A stretch of DNA of 64,000 nucleotides. Origin: JABMNT01 sp048262655 (GTDB lineage: Bacteria; Pseudomonadota; Alphaproteobacteria; Rhodospirillales; Casp-alpha2). Positions 1 through 8,357 of this stretch are shown piece after piece. Under the pieces are notes generated by a model. That model had not been told where the DNA came from and ran no database searches. It saw only the letters and a list, made by a program, of their open reading frames with translations. Location: the NCBI GenBank assembly GCA_048262655.1, contig JBLXEY010000001.1, forward strand, positions 186,001 to 250,000. Direction: 5' to 3'. The first letter of the stretch is position 1. Every line of letters starts with the position of its first letter. The translations under genes were made by a program, and so were the position numbers.

Positions 1-2
1 AT

Positions 3-440
3 TATCACTGGTTTTGGTTCGCGCAACCCTACCCGTTTCCAGAAAATGTTATTAACGCGGCGCCAGAAGACTGGTTCAACGCGCATACATCCCGCGAACC
101 AAAAGACGCGGGGTTTTTCCATCCTGAAGCCTTGGCCGACTATTTGAAGGCCGCACATGACCCGAATATGATCCAGGGTATGTGTGAAGACTATCGCGCC
201 GCCGCGACCATTGATATGGTTGATGATCGAAAAAGCCGGGAGGCTGGCAATCAAATAACATGTCCCCTATTGGTCCTTTGGGGAGCCAAAGGCAAGATTG
301 GCCAATGGTACGACGCCTTGGAAATTTGGCGAGACTATTGCACTAACGAAGTTACCGGAGGCGAGATAGCATCCGGACACTATCTTGCCGAAGAAGCACC
401 CGAAAGTGTCCTAGAGCAGTTCCGAGGCTTCTTCGACTAA
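3..440 (+). CDS. Haloacetate dehalogenase-like alpha/beta hydrolase, C-terminal part (5' truncated by window)
   Basis: The reading frame is open from the window edge, so the N-terminus with the nucleophile lies outside. What remains is the cap and C-terminal half of an alpha/beta hydrolase. It starts with an HWFWFAQPYPFPE stretch, continues with CEDYRAAATIDMVDD, and ends with a GHYLAEEAPE segment whose His would be the catalytic histidine. These match the haloacetate (fluoroacetate) dehalogenase family. In that family a His-Trp pair and a Tyr bind the released halide; the early HW and the WYD tyrosine are the likely equivalents here (inference). The gene converges on the PrpD-family gene, with only one base between the stops. 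A related epoxide hydrolase is the main alternative. Confidence 0.75.
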   Translation, partial: YHWFWFAQPYPFPENVINAAPEDWFNAHTSREPKDAGFFHPEALADYLKAAHDPNMIQGMCEDYRAAATIDMVDDRKSREAGNQITCPLLVLWGAKGKIGQWYDALEIWRDYCTNEVTGGEIASGHYLAEEAPESVLEQFRGFFD

Positions 441-441
441 T

Positions 442-1845
442 CTATTCGCCGGCCAGTGCCAGCGCAGAGCGGACACGGCTGCATTTCAAAAGCCGTTCAA
501 CGTTATCAATCGTCTCCAGCGCCAATAACCCATCCTTCAGCTCTCCTAATGCTGCGGGTTCAATATAAGGCTCTGACAGACCATTAAACTTTTCCATCAA
601 CTCCTCATTGGATAGAAAGTTCTCAGGTTCGCCTTTTGGAATATCAATGAAAGCCTGATAGGTACCTTTTGATGTCTCGATCGAAACACTTCCAGCCATC
701 GACCCTGGGAATATGGCCTCAACGTCATCGTCAATGCGGGTTTCGATCAGTTTACATAAAGCCAATGTCTCTGGGTTCTTTAAATGCTGATCATAATCAT
801 CCCATTTAAGCCCCCCCGTCCGAAGCGCGACAGCCGCACAAAAAGGCATTGAGAATTGTCCATCGACGACACTTTTGGGTGCATGCTTTTGCGCCAAAGG
901 CTCGGCAATAATTTTAGAGCCCGTGCGGGAAAGACCGACAATCACTTTATGTACATCGGCGACGTCGATATCTTGATCCCGCTTTAACTGGATGACCGCA
1001 TCCAGCGCAGCGTGCGAATAGCGGCAGGATGGATAAGGTTTAACAGCAACGTTAAGGGTCTCCCAATCGGACATCAGGCCTTCAAGTGCTCTTGTCGGTG
1101 TAGCAGCCGGTGCATAGGCATGAAAGAATCCTGCATCGCCTTCAAAGGCATCAACCGCGCCTTTAAAGCCTTCCTGCGCAAGAGTAGCAGCGATCAGACC
1201 ATTCATTGCCGCTTGGCCCACGTGAGACCGTTTGGTCCAGCCACCTTCATGTAAGAACTGCATAGAACCCGCCGATTGACTAAGCGCAATTCCAAAGGCG
1301 CTCGCCAGTTGCTGCGCATCCAGACCAAGAATTTTACCGGCGGCGGCGGCGGCGCCGAAAACGCCGCACGTCGCCGTTGGATGATAGCCTCGATTATAAT
1401 GATCTGTGGGCCCAAGCGCGAGGCTCAGTCGAATCTGGATCTCGTAACCTGCAACGATCGCCGCCACAAGTTCTTTGCCTGTTGCTCCAACCAGTTCTGC
1501 CGCAGCAAAAGCTGCTGGGGTGATCGGCGCCCCCGAATGAATAGAGCCAGCCGCATGGGTATCGTCAAAATCAAGCGAATGAGCAAGGGTCCCGTTTAGC
1601 ATCGCAGCGCCCGGTGCACTATACCCGGCGTCATCACCCAAAACCGTGCAATCGCCATGTGTATAGCCCAGACGATTAAGCATAGAGACGACACTTGCCG
1701 TCGATTCCGCATCATGCCGCGCACGAATAATATTTCCGGCTAAATCAACAATCAGTTGTTTGCTGCGTAAGGCTACATTATCGGGAAGGTCTTCATATTT
1801 AAGACGATCCGCAAACTCGGCTAACTTTTTTGTTATCTGCACCAT
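442..1845 (-). CDS. MmgE/PrpD family protein
   Basis: A 467-residue protein of the MmgE/PrpD family, which includes 2-methylcitrate dehydratase and cis-aconitate decarboxylase-like enzymes. Visible family marks are an NGTLAHSLDFDDTH segment followed by a His-containing loop and a PAAFAAAE helix, then KPYPSCRYSHAALDA in the C-terminal domain. The frame is open further upstream, but the ATG at 1845 has a GGAGGAAG ribosome site 3 bases away, so I start there. It is the last gene of a five-gene minus-strand operon (spacings 25, 2, 2 and 12 bases). With a lyase of the methylisocitrate lyase superfamily directly upstream, a dehydratase role on a substituted citrate or similar acid is plausible. The exact substrate is unknown. 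Confidence 0.85.
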   Translation of the reverse strand: MVQITKKLAEFADRLKYEDLPDNVALRSKQLIVDLAGNIIRARHDAESTASVVSMLNRLGYTHGDCTVLGDDAGYSAPGAAMLNGTLAHSLDFDDTHAAGSIHSGAPITPAAFAAAELVGATGKELVAAIVAGYEIQIRLSLALGPTDHYNRGYHPTATCGVFGAAAAAGKILGLDAQQLASAFGIALSQSAGSMQFLHEGGWTKRSHVGQAAMNGLIAATLAQEGFKGAVDAFEGDAGFFHAYAPAATPTRALEGLMSDWETLNVAVKPYPSCRYSHAALDAVIQLKRDQDIDVADVHKVIVGLSRTGSKIIAEPLAQKHAPKSVVDGQFSMPFCAAVALRTGGLKWDDYDQHLKNPETLALCKLIETRIDDDVEAIFPGSMAGSVSIETSKGTYQAFIDIPKGEPENFLSNEELMEKFNGLSEPYIEPAALGELKDGLLALETIDNVERLLKCSRVRSALALAGE

Positions 1846-1870
1846 CACTTCCTCCACAAATGAGTTCTGT

Positions 1871-2728
1871 TTACTCGGCGGCGTACTTCTTTTCGTCTTC
1901 ATAGTATTCCGGGAAACCGACAATTTCCTGAAGCTCTTTAAAACTGGCATTGACATCAATGTCGTGGCCATCATTAAGCGTCGCCAACACGCGGTTGGCA
2001 GCATTGATACCGGCCAACATCAAGGAAACCGGATAGATTGCAATTTTGTATCCAATCTCTTCCAGCCTCGGAGGTGTCAAAAATGGCGAACTACCTTGCT
2101 CAACCATATTGGCCATTTTTGGTCCTGGCACTTCATTGCAATAACGCGCCATCTCCGTTTCATCGCGTGGTGCTTCCAAAAAGGTGATATCGACGCCTAT
2201 GTCCATGAAGGCTTTGCAGCGTTCGATAGCTTCATCCAAACCGTCGGTATGATTGGCATCGGTGCGCGCCATGATCAGAATATCAGCACCCTCTTCCCTT
2301 GCATCAACAGCGGCTCTCAATCGAACATAGGCATCTTCGCGACTGACAACCTGTTTTCCCATGGTATGGCCACAGCGTTTTGGAGCTAACTGATCTTCAA
2401 TCATGACACATGCCAAACCTGCCTGCGCATAACCATCAACGGTTCTCTTGACGTTGATTGCATTGCCATAGCCCGTATCGCCATCACCAATAACCGGGAT
2501 TGAAACTGCCGCTGCAATATTTCGCCCCTGATCCAGCATTTCATTGTAAGAAATCAAGCCGGTATCCGGCATCCCAATACGGGCTGCGGATACGGCAAAA
2601 CCGCCCATGAAAGCCCCCCCAAAGCCAGCGCGCTCAATGAGCTTTGCAGACATGGCATCATAGCACCCTGGCATGGTGATAATGCCGGGATTGTTCAGTA
2701 AAGTTCTCAGTTTATCGGCAGCACTCAT
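1871..2728 (-). CDS. Isocitrate lyase/PEP mutase superfamily lyase
   Basis: A 285-residue TIM-barrel enzyme of the ICL/PEP mutase superfamily. The metal-binding motif DGDTGYG lies at residues 82-88 and the catalytic-loop motif KRCGH at 117-121. The Cys in that loop is the proton donor in isocitrate and methylisocitrate lyases, so C-C bond cleavage is favoured over phosphonate mutase chemistry. The length fits 2-methylisocitrate lyase or oxaloacetate decarboxylase-like members. It lies between a PrpD-family gene and a crotonase gene in a tight operon. A second, more PrpB-like paralogue starts at 5616 on the other strand, so the two probably differ in substrate. It could also act on dimethylmalate-type acids. 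Confidence 0.85.
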   Translation of the reverse strand: MSAADKLRTLLNNPGIITMPGCYDAMSAKLIERAGFGGAFMGGFAVSAARIGMPDTGLISYNEMLDQGRNIAAAVSIPVIGDGDTGYGNAINVKRTVDGYAQAGLACVMIEDQLAPKRCGHTMGKQVVSREDAYVRLRAAVDAREEGADILIMARTDANHTDGLDEAIERCKAFMDIGVDITFLEAPRDETEMARYCNEVPGPKMANMVEQGSSPFLTPPRLEEIGYKIAIYPVSLMLAGINAANRVLATLNDGHDIDVNASFKELQEIVGFPEYYEDEKKYAAE

Positions 2729-2730
2729 CT

Positions 2731-3513
2731 TTAATTCCCTTCAAATTGTGGTTTTTCTTTGGCCAGGAACGCCCGGACACCTTCTGTATAATCGGCGCTA
2801 TCACAAGCAGCGTAACTATCCATCACGTCTTTCTCACTAATTGGTGTGGGGTTCTGTAAACGTTGCAACGTCTTTTTATTCATCTGCGCGGCAAGCGGTG
2901 CTCCGGCAGCTATACGTTCCGCAGTCGCGTACACGTTGTCGGCCAAAGCCTCATCCGCGACGACGCGGTTTACCAACCCCTTCTGCAAAGCCTCATCCGC
3001 ATCGAACATTCGGCCTTCCAATAGAATTTCCAACAAAACCGCAGGCCCAACAACATCCAGGGCCGGTTTCATTTCCGGCAGGGCCAGGGCATTACCAATA
3101 CGGTTGATGGGAATACCGAGACGTGCTGATCTAGCGGCAATGCGCATGTCGCAGGCACAGGCCAGTTCAAGTCCTCCACCGGCACAGGCCCCATAAATCA
3201 TGGCAATGGTTGGGTGTCGACAGCCCTGCAAGGTCGAGAGGGCCATCGCAACCGAATCACCGTAAACTTTCGCTTGCGCGGCATTCGCACGGTTTTGTGG
3301 GAACTCCGATATATCCGCTCCAGCTGCGAACGCCTCTGTTCCTTCTCCCCGGATCACAACACAACGGAGCTTGCGATCCATATCGAGACTTGCAAATGCA
3401 TAGGAAAGTTTACCCCATGACTCCAAATCCATTGCATTTCGTTTGCCGGGATTACTTAATGTGAGGGTCGCTATATACCCTTGTTTGTCTATTTTTACGG
3501 ATGCCGCACACAT
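2731..3513 (-). CDS. Enoyl-CoA hydratase/isomerase (crotonase) family protein
   Basis: A 260-residue crotonase-fold protein. The oxyanion-hole segment AFAAGAD lies near residues 61-67, and AGGGLELA at 111-118 carries the first glutamate position (Glu116). The second catalytic glutamate of true hydratases, in the usual GQPE segment, is replaced: here the segment reads GIPIN with Ile136. The protein is therefore unlikely to be a standard 2-enoyl-CoA hydratase and may be an isomerase, a hydrolase or another CoA-thioester enzyme (inference). The ATG lies 2 bases after the stop of the hydroxyacid dehydrogenase gene, so translation is probably coupled. Confidence 0.85.
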   Translation of the reverse strand: MCAASVKIDKQGYIATLTLSNPGKRNAMDLESWGKLSYAFASLDMDRKLRCVVIRGEGTEAFAAGADISEFPQNRANAAQAKVYGDSVAMALSTLQGCRHPTIAMIYGACAGGGLELACACDMRIAARSARLGIPINRIGNALALPEMKPALDVVGPAVLLEILLEGRMFDADEALQKGLVNRVVADEALADNVYATAERIAAGAPLAAQMNKKTLQRLQNPTPISEKDVMDSYAACDSADYTEGVRAFLAKEKPQFEGN

Positions 3514-3515
3514 TC

Positions 3516-4475
3516 TCAGCCATCTCCATTCAGCACGCGTTGCGGCGCCCCATCAAGCCAACTTTGAACATTTTCAACGACTTGCGTATAAGCCAACTGA
3601 TGCAATTCCTTGACGACAAATCCGGTGTGTCCGGTTAAGACGACGTTATCCAGTTTCCGGATGACGTGATCCGCCGGCAAAGGTTCCAGATCATAAACAT
3701 CCAGCCCTGCACCAGCGATCTTGTTTCCTTGCAGTGCCTCAATCATTGCCGCCTCATCGACGATAGGACCGCGCGAAGTATTCACCAGGTAGGATGACGG
3801 TTTCATCATTGCAAACTGCTCTTTGCCGACCAGCCCCCGTGTCCGCTCACTCAAGATCGTATGAATGCTTATAATGTCGGAGCGTTTAAAAAACTCATCT
3901 TTGTCGACCCGGGTTACGCCCTGTTCAGCTGCCGCTTCTGTTGTCAGGTTTTGGCTCCAGGCGATGACCTCCATGTCAAAAGCCAGACCGATTCGTGCCG
4001 CGGAACTCCCCAGTTTACCGAGTCCAAGAATTCCCAGCGTCTTGCCCTTTAGACCGACGCCAACGCCCAACTGCCAGCCCCCAGACTTCATAACCTGATC
4101 TTCGTAAGGGATTTTTTTGGTCACTGCCAAAATCAAGGCCCATGCGTGTTCATAAGCAGGATAACCCAGCATCTGAGTACCACAAACAACGATACCCTGC
4201 TTCGCAGCAAATTCCATATCAATAGACAGATTACGCAAACCCGTTGTCACCAGTAATTTCAGATTTGGTAATTTCTCCAGTTGCGAATCCGGAAAAGGGG
4301 TACGTTCACGCATGAGAACGACCACATCGAAATCTGCCAACACTTCGGCAATGTGGGTTTCATCCCAACCCAAATGCTCATTGAAAACCGTAACATTGCA
4401 GCCTGCAAGCGTATCCCAATCCGCTGACGTCAAAGCTGCGTTCTGATAGTCGTCCAAGACGGCTATGCGCGTCAT
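3516..4475 (-). CDS. D-2-hydroxyacid dehydrogenase family protein
   Basis: A 319-residue NAD(P)-dependent D-2-hydroxyacid dehydrogenase. The Rossmann motif GLGKLG lies at 151-156. The catalytic triad positions are all present: Arg235 in NTSRGPIVDE, Glu264 in DVYDLEPLP and His283 in LTGHTGF. It would interconvert a 2-oxoacid and a D-2-hydroxyacid in the cytoplasm. I start at the ATG at 4475, which has GGGAG 7 bases upstream, rather than the in-frame TTG at 4481. In this operon it may reduce or oxidise the acid made or used by the lyase and PrpD-family genes downstream. The substrate is not readable; phosphoglycerate dehydrogenase itself is less likely because the ACT domain is absent. Confidence 0.88.
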   Translation of the reverse strand: MTRIAVLDDYQNAALTSADWDTLAGCNVTVFNEHLGWDETHIAEVLADFDVVVLMRERTPFPDSQLEKLPNLKLLVTTGLRNLSIDMEFAAKQGIVVCGTQMLGYPAYEHAWALILAVTKKIPYEDQVMKSGGWQLGVGVGLKGKTLGILGLGKLGSSAARIGLAFDMEVIAWSQNLTTEAAAEQGVTRVDKDEFFKRSDIISIHTILSERTRGLVGKEQFAMMKPSSYLVNTSRGPIVDEAAMIEALQGNKIAGAGLDVYDLEPLPADHVIRKLDNVVLTGHTGFVVKELHQLAYTQVVENVQSWLDGAPQRVLNGDG

Positions 4476-4487
4476 ACTCAATCTCCC

Positions 4488-5537
4488 TTATGTTTTCACC
4501 CGGACCCCACCGCGCGGTCCTGTATTCATTCTATCAGCGAATTCCGGCGCCAATGGCCGCGCATTTTCGGGACGCTGGTTGATCCACATTCGCAATAAAT
4601 TGCGTCTACGCTCAGGTTCTGGCCAATCTTCAAACGCGGTTCTGGAATGCAGTACCGCGTGATTATTCAAGATTTGAATATCACCCGCCCTAAAGTCCAT
4701 ATCGTAGCGCGTCCCATCCTGCATCGCCAACTCACCGACAGCTCTAACAGCCTCCAGAGCGACACCCGTAAGAGGACGCCCTGCCTTGACCTGCCCGTCC
4801 TCGATTGTTTTCCGATTGTACCTGCAAGACAACAGACCTTGATACCAGGAAAACACGGGTACTTTTACAAACGTCACTTCATCCGGATCAGCGGTCGCTC
4901 CTTCTCCGCGCAAATCAAAATGGAAGCCACACATCAATGGCTCCAGATATTCCGGGTATTGCTCCAAAATCTGATTATAAACTGTGGCCGAGCTGCTAAT
5001 CAGGCTTTCCCCACCGCTTTTTGATGGATGCACACAAAGCAACGTCACGATGTCAGAGCTATCACAATGCGGTGCCAGGCGCGCCTGTGTCGTATATCCT
5101 CTGACATTTTTATCCATATAATTTTGGCCGCTATCGCGAACGTGTCCAATCAGGTCACCCTTGGCATTTTGGGTAATTGGCTTGCCCAGATGAACACCTA
5201 CCCCCCAGTAAAGAAGCTTGAGACGGGTTTCGTCGTAATCAGAAACATTTAACCCGCGCCACAAGGCAAGTCCGCGCCCATATTCAACATCACGGATGCA
5301 CTCGGCCAGGCGCGGACCGAGAGTTGGCAACGGGAAATCCTCGCGGTGAAAGGCATAGATTTCCTTGCCCATGCGCATCAAAGATTCAACGGCCTGCTCC
5401 AGTTCGCGAATTTCTTCCGGTTTAAATGTAAATATCCAAGACTCGTCATCCCGCAAATCATCAGCCACCCAGAGCGATGGCCCAGCTGCAATCTGTCTTT
5501 TGCCATTGTCGTTGGCATTATCTGTGCTTGTCGTCAT
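4488..5537 (-). CDS. TauD/TfdA family Fe(II)/2-oxoglutarate dioxygenase
   Basis: A 349-residue member of the TauD/TfdA dioxygenases. The iron facial triad is visible as His157-x-Asp159 (APHCDSSD) and His297 (NNHAVLHSR), and Arg316 in RNLLRMW is the likely 2-oxoglutarate carboxylate ligand. These enzymes hydroxylate a substrate carbon, often cleaving a C-O, C-S or C-N bond. It is the first gene of the minus-strand operon, reading away from the PrpB-like gene, so the 78 bases between them should hold divergent promoters. The ATG at 5537 has GAGG 5 bases upstream; a GTG at 5543 is in frame but overlaps that site. The substrate is unknown. It could start catabolism of a substituted acid that the later genes dismantle. 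Confidence 0.88.
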   Translation of the reverse strand: MTTSTDNANDNGKRQIAAGPSLWVADDLRDDESWIFTFKPEEIRELEQAVESLMRMGKEIYAFHREDFPLPTLGPRLAECIRDVEYGRGLALWRGLNVSDYDETRLKLLYWGVGVHLGKPITQNAKGDLIGHVRDSGQNYMDKNVRGYTTQARLAPHCDSSDIVTLLCVHPSKSGGESLISSSATVYNQILEQYPEYLEPLMCGFHFDLRGEGATADPDEVTFVKVPVFSWYQGLLSCRYNRKTIEDGQVKAGRPLTGVALEAVRAVGELAMQDGTRYDMDFRAGDIQILNNHAVLHSRTAFEDWPEPERRRNLLRMWINQRPENARPLAPEFADRMNTGPRGGVRVKT

Positions 5538-5615
5538 TCGCACCTCGTTTTCCCCTACCCATTTCGAGCTTTCGCCGTGTAAAGTAGCCCCACATTAACT
5601 TATGGAGGCGCCACG

Positions 5616-6530
5616 ATGACTTGGCTCGAAGGAAACGCTCGGAACACTGTATCACCAGGATTGCGCCTTGCAACACGTCTGAAAGAACCGGGAATTATCC
5701 GCACACCCGGCGCCCATAACGGGATTGCTGGTTTGGCTGCCAAACGGGCCGGTTTTGAGGCGCTTTATATATCAGGGGCGGGGATGACCGCGTCTATGGG
5801 ATTGCCAGATCTTGGCATCATGACCCTTGATGAAGTTTGTTTTTTTGTCCGTACCATATTCAGAGCGACAGATTTACCTCTGATTGTGGATGCAGATACC
5901 GGCTATGGGGAAGCCCTGAATGTCATGCGAACCGTTCAAGAACTTGAATACGCCGGTGCGGCAGCCATGCAGATCGAAGATCAGAAACTGCCGAAGAAAT
6001 GTGGTCATTTGAATGATAAACAACTGGTGAGCGCAGAAGATATGGCGCTAAAGGTTGCTGCCGCAGCAAAGTCCAGAACCCATTTGCAAATCGTCGCCCG
6101 GACAGATGCTTTAGCATCAGAAGGCATGGAAGGCGCCGTCAAACGTGCGAACACCTATATTGATGCTGGTGCCGATGTTGTTTTTGCGGATGGGCTTGCG
6201 AGCGAGCAGGATTTTAAGGACTTCGCGCAAAACGTGAATGCGCCAGCACTTGCCAACATGACTGAGTTCGGACGCTCTCCTCATTATACGGGCGCACAGT
6301 TTGAACAAATGGGATATAAAATTGTTATCTGGCCTGTATCTCAACTGCGTGTAGCGACCCGGGCCATGGAAAATCTGTATCAGAGCATTCACGAAACAGA
6401 CGGCACCCAGACCTCTGAAGGCCTGATGCAAACCCGAGCAGAACTCTACGAGCTGATTCAATATTTTAATTACGAAGCACTCGATAGTTCGATTGTTAAA
6501 ACAATTGTGCCCGAGGTCACTAAACAATAA
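5616..6530 (+). CDS. 2-methylisocitrate lyase-like protein (PrpB family)
   Basis: A 304-residue TIM-barrel lyase. DADTGYG at 92-98 binds the metal, and KKCGH at 127-131 is the catalytic loop with its essential Cys. The downstream NMTEFG segment and overall length match 2-methylisocitrate lyase, which splits methylisocitrate into pyruvate and succinate. A GGAGG ribosome site precedes the ATG by 8 bases. No PrpC (methylcitrate synthase) lies nearby, so a complete methylcitrate cycle cannot be claimed from this window. It is divergent from the operon at 442-5537, which holds a second superfamily member and a PrpD-family protein. A different 2,3-substituted malate or citrate is a possible substrate. 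Confidence 0.85.
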   Translation: MTWLEGNARNTVSPGLRLATRLKEPGIIRTPGAHNGIAGLAAKRAGFEALYISGAGMTASMGLPDLGIMTLDEVCFFVRTIFRATDLPLIVDADTGYGEALNVMRTVQELEYAGAAAMQIEDQKLPKKCGHLNDKQLVSAEDMALKVAAAAKSRTHLQIVARTDALASEGMEGAVKRANTYIDAGADVVFADGLASEQDFKDFAQNVNAPALANMTEFGRSPHYTGAQFEQMGYKIVIWPVSQLRVATRAMENLYQSIHETDGTQTSEGLMQTRAELYELIQYFNYEALDSSIVKTIVPEVTKQ

Positions 6531-6626
6531 TGCCGCTAAAGCGTTGCGCGCCAACTCAAATCAGGCAACAATGATACCGAGTAGGAATAATATGGAGTAT
6601 CAGTCACACTAATACAGGAGCACGCT

Positions 6627-7436
6627 ATGTCTATTCAGAACCTGTTTATCAGTCTTGTTGCGTCCGTTGTCTTTCTAAATCTATCTATCACATCTTCACA
6701 AGCAGCTCCGCAAATTCTGGCTGTGCTCGAGACAGATGTTGGAGTTCCTTTCGTTTGCGACGAGGGCATTTGCAAGGCTCATCTCAGCACCTATTGCCTT
6801 CAGCGCGAACGCCCGGCCCCAACGATGGGAGCCGTCTATTTACCCGCCGCAGCAGAAGATTTCACGTTAACCGTTAACGTCGATAGTGAGACACCCCGTG
6901 ATATCGCGGCGCACAAACACGTTACCTTCATCGAGTCCCGCGGTTTCATGGCTGTTGCCGCGGTCATCTTCGAGAAGGATCTGAAAGCACTTGGTGGAAC
7001 CGATGCCGTCATTAAAGTTGCTTCGAATGCATCCATGTTACCAAAACCCGTGGCCGGCGACCCCAATCCTCTAAGCGAAAAAGAAATTGCCTATGCAACC
7101 AACTCCTTGCGCGCGGAAGGCCAAAAGTTTGCCGACCAGACACCGCAAGCGTCAGCAGCACGATTGCTGGCCCGTGTCATGCAAACGTTACCGGTTCGAG
7201 GCCAGGTGCCGGCGGGTGCCGGCGATCGGATTTGGCAAAATGAGATTGGCGATGAGCTTCCTGCGGGCCCCCTTCAACGTGGCGGATTCACCCGTGCGCG
7301 CGATGCCTTCCAGGACTGTTTCTCTGGCAGCCAGTCGAGCGCTTTCGGAGGAGTTCGAAATTGTCTCGAATACAAACATGACGGCCTTATTCGTGACATA
7401 AATATCGACTACTGGGATTCACGCGTCGGAAGTTGA
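6627..7436 (+). CDS. Secreted protein of unknown function
   Basis: A 269-residue protein I do not recognise. It begins with a signal peptide of about 26 residues ending SSQA before APQILAV, so it is exported to the periplasm or beyond. The mature part has cysteines near its start (FVCDEGICK, TYC) and near its end (QDCF, RNCLEY), which suggests disulfide bonds. A middle stretch (PLSEKEIAYATNSLRAEGQKFADQ) looks helical. The start codon follows CAGGAG by 7 bases. It lies between catabolic genes on the same strand but with gaps of 96 and 69 bases, so it is probably transcribed separately. No function is proposed. Confidence 0.8.
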   Translation: MSIQNLFISLVASVVFLNLSITSSQAAPQILAVLETDVGVPFVCDEGICKAHLSTYCLQRERPAPTMGAVYLPAAAEDFTLTVNVDSETPRDIAAHKHVTFIESRGFMAVAAVIFEKDLKALGGTDAVIKVASNASMLPKPVAGDPNPLSEKEIAYATNSLRAEGQKFADQTPQASAARLLARVMQTLPVRGQVPAGAGDRIWQNEIGDELPAGPLQRGGFTRARDAFQDCFSGSQSSAFGGVRNCLEYKHDGLIRDINIDYWDSRVGS

Positions 7437-7505
7437 TCGCCCTGCCACAACCGTGTTAAGGGGGGAGACGAAGCACGCCTCTTATTAATCGTGGCCGGGG
7501 GACAT

Positions 7506-8333
7506 ATGAGCATTGAAATAACATCACCCAGTGAGACCGTGGGCGTTGAGGTGCGTGATGGCACATGCTGGATCACCCTCAACCGCCCTGACTCCCTAAA
7601 TGCCCTAAACCCTGATTTGGTCAACGCACTCGATTCGGTTATCACATCCCTGCGCGATAATGACGATATTCGTTGCGTAGTCCTAAAAGGGGCTGGCGAT
7701 CATTTTATGGCGGGCGGCGATGTCAAAAGCTTCAAAGTTATGCTCGACACGGAACCCGACATGACCGCCCGCCGGCATGAATTTGAGCGGCTTTTACATG
7801 ATGTCCACAGCGTAATTTTAAAAATACGCAATCTTGGAAAACCTGTCGTCGCAATCGTCACGGGTGCTGTTGCCGGAGCAGGCGTCAGCTTGATTCTTGC
7901 CTGCGATCTGGTCATTGCTTCGGAAAAAGCATTCTTCACATTGGCTTATTGCCACTTGGGCGTGAGCCCCGATGGCGGGTCGACGTACCATTTACCACGA
8001 GTGGTTGGCATGAAACGCGCCTTTGAAATCGCGCTTTTGGGTGACCGTTTCGATGCGAAGACGGCAGAAAAATGGGGCCTTATCAATTGGGTCTTTGAAG
8101 CTGATAAGCTTGATGCCGAATCTGATAAGATCATTGGTAAACTGGCTGCTGGCCCTACTCATGCACATGGCCACGCCAAAGCCCTGCTGAACGCCTCTTT
8201 CAACAACTCACTACAGCAACAACTCGATAGTGAAATCACAAGTTTTGTCGAATGCACAACAACCAATGACTTTAATGAAGGCGTAAACGCCTTTGTCGCA
8301 AAACGTAAACCAAATTTTAAAGGGCGTGCATAG
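7506..8333 (+). CDS. Enoyl-CoA hydratase/isomerase family protein (PaaG-like active site)
   Basis: A 275-residue crotonase-fold protein. The oxyanion segment HFMAGGD lies at 66-72 and AGAGVSLILACD at 123-134. Both hydratase glutamates are missing: the first position is Ser128 and the second segment reads GVSPDGG, with Asp156. An Asp in this PDGG context, followed by HLPRVVG, is the pattern of PaaG-type isomerases, which use a single acidic residue. An acyl-CoA double-bond or epoxide isomerase is therefore more likely than a hydratase (inference). The ATG at 7506 follows a GGGGGA site; a GTG 15 bases upstream is the alternative. It probably forms a unit with the SDR gene 24 bases downstream. 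Confidence 0.85.
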   Translation: MSIEITSPSETVGVEVRDGTCWITLNRPDSLNALNPDLVNALDSVITSLRDNDDIRCVVLKGAGDHFMAGGDVKSFKVMLDTEPDMTARRHEFERLLHDVHSVILKIRNLGKPVVAIVTGAVAGAGVSLILACDLVIASEKAFFTLAYCHLGVSPDGGSTYHLPRVVGMKRAFEIALLGDRFDAKTAEKWGLINWVFEADKLDAESDKIIGKLAAGPTHAHGHAKALLNASFNNSLQQQLDSEITSFVECTTTNDFNEGVNAFVAKRKPNFKGRA

Positions 8334-8357
8334 GCACGCCAATTACAGGAGAAGAAC

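Noticed and set aside
1846..2004. N-terminal extension of the MmgE/PrpD gene into the upstream lyase gene
   Set aside because: It would overlap the lyase gene by over 130 bases; the ATG at 1845 has a clear GGAGGAAG site.
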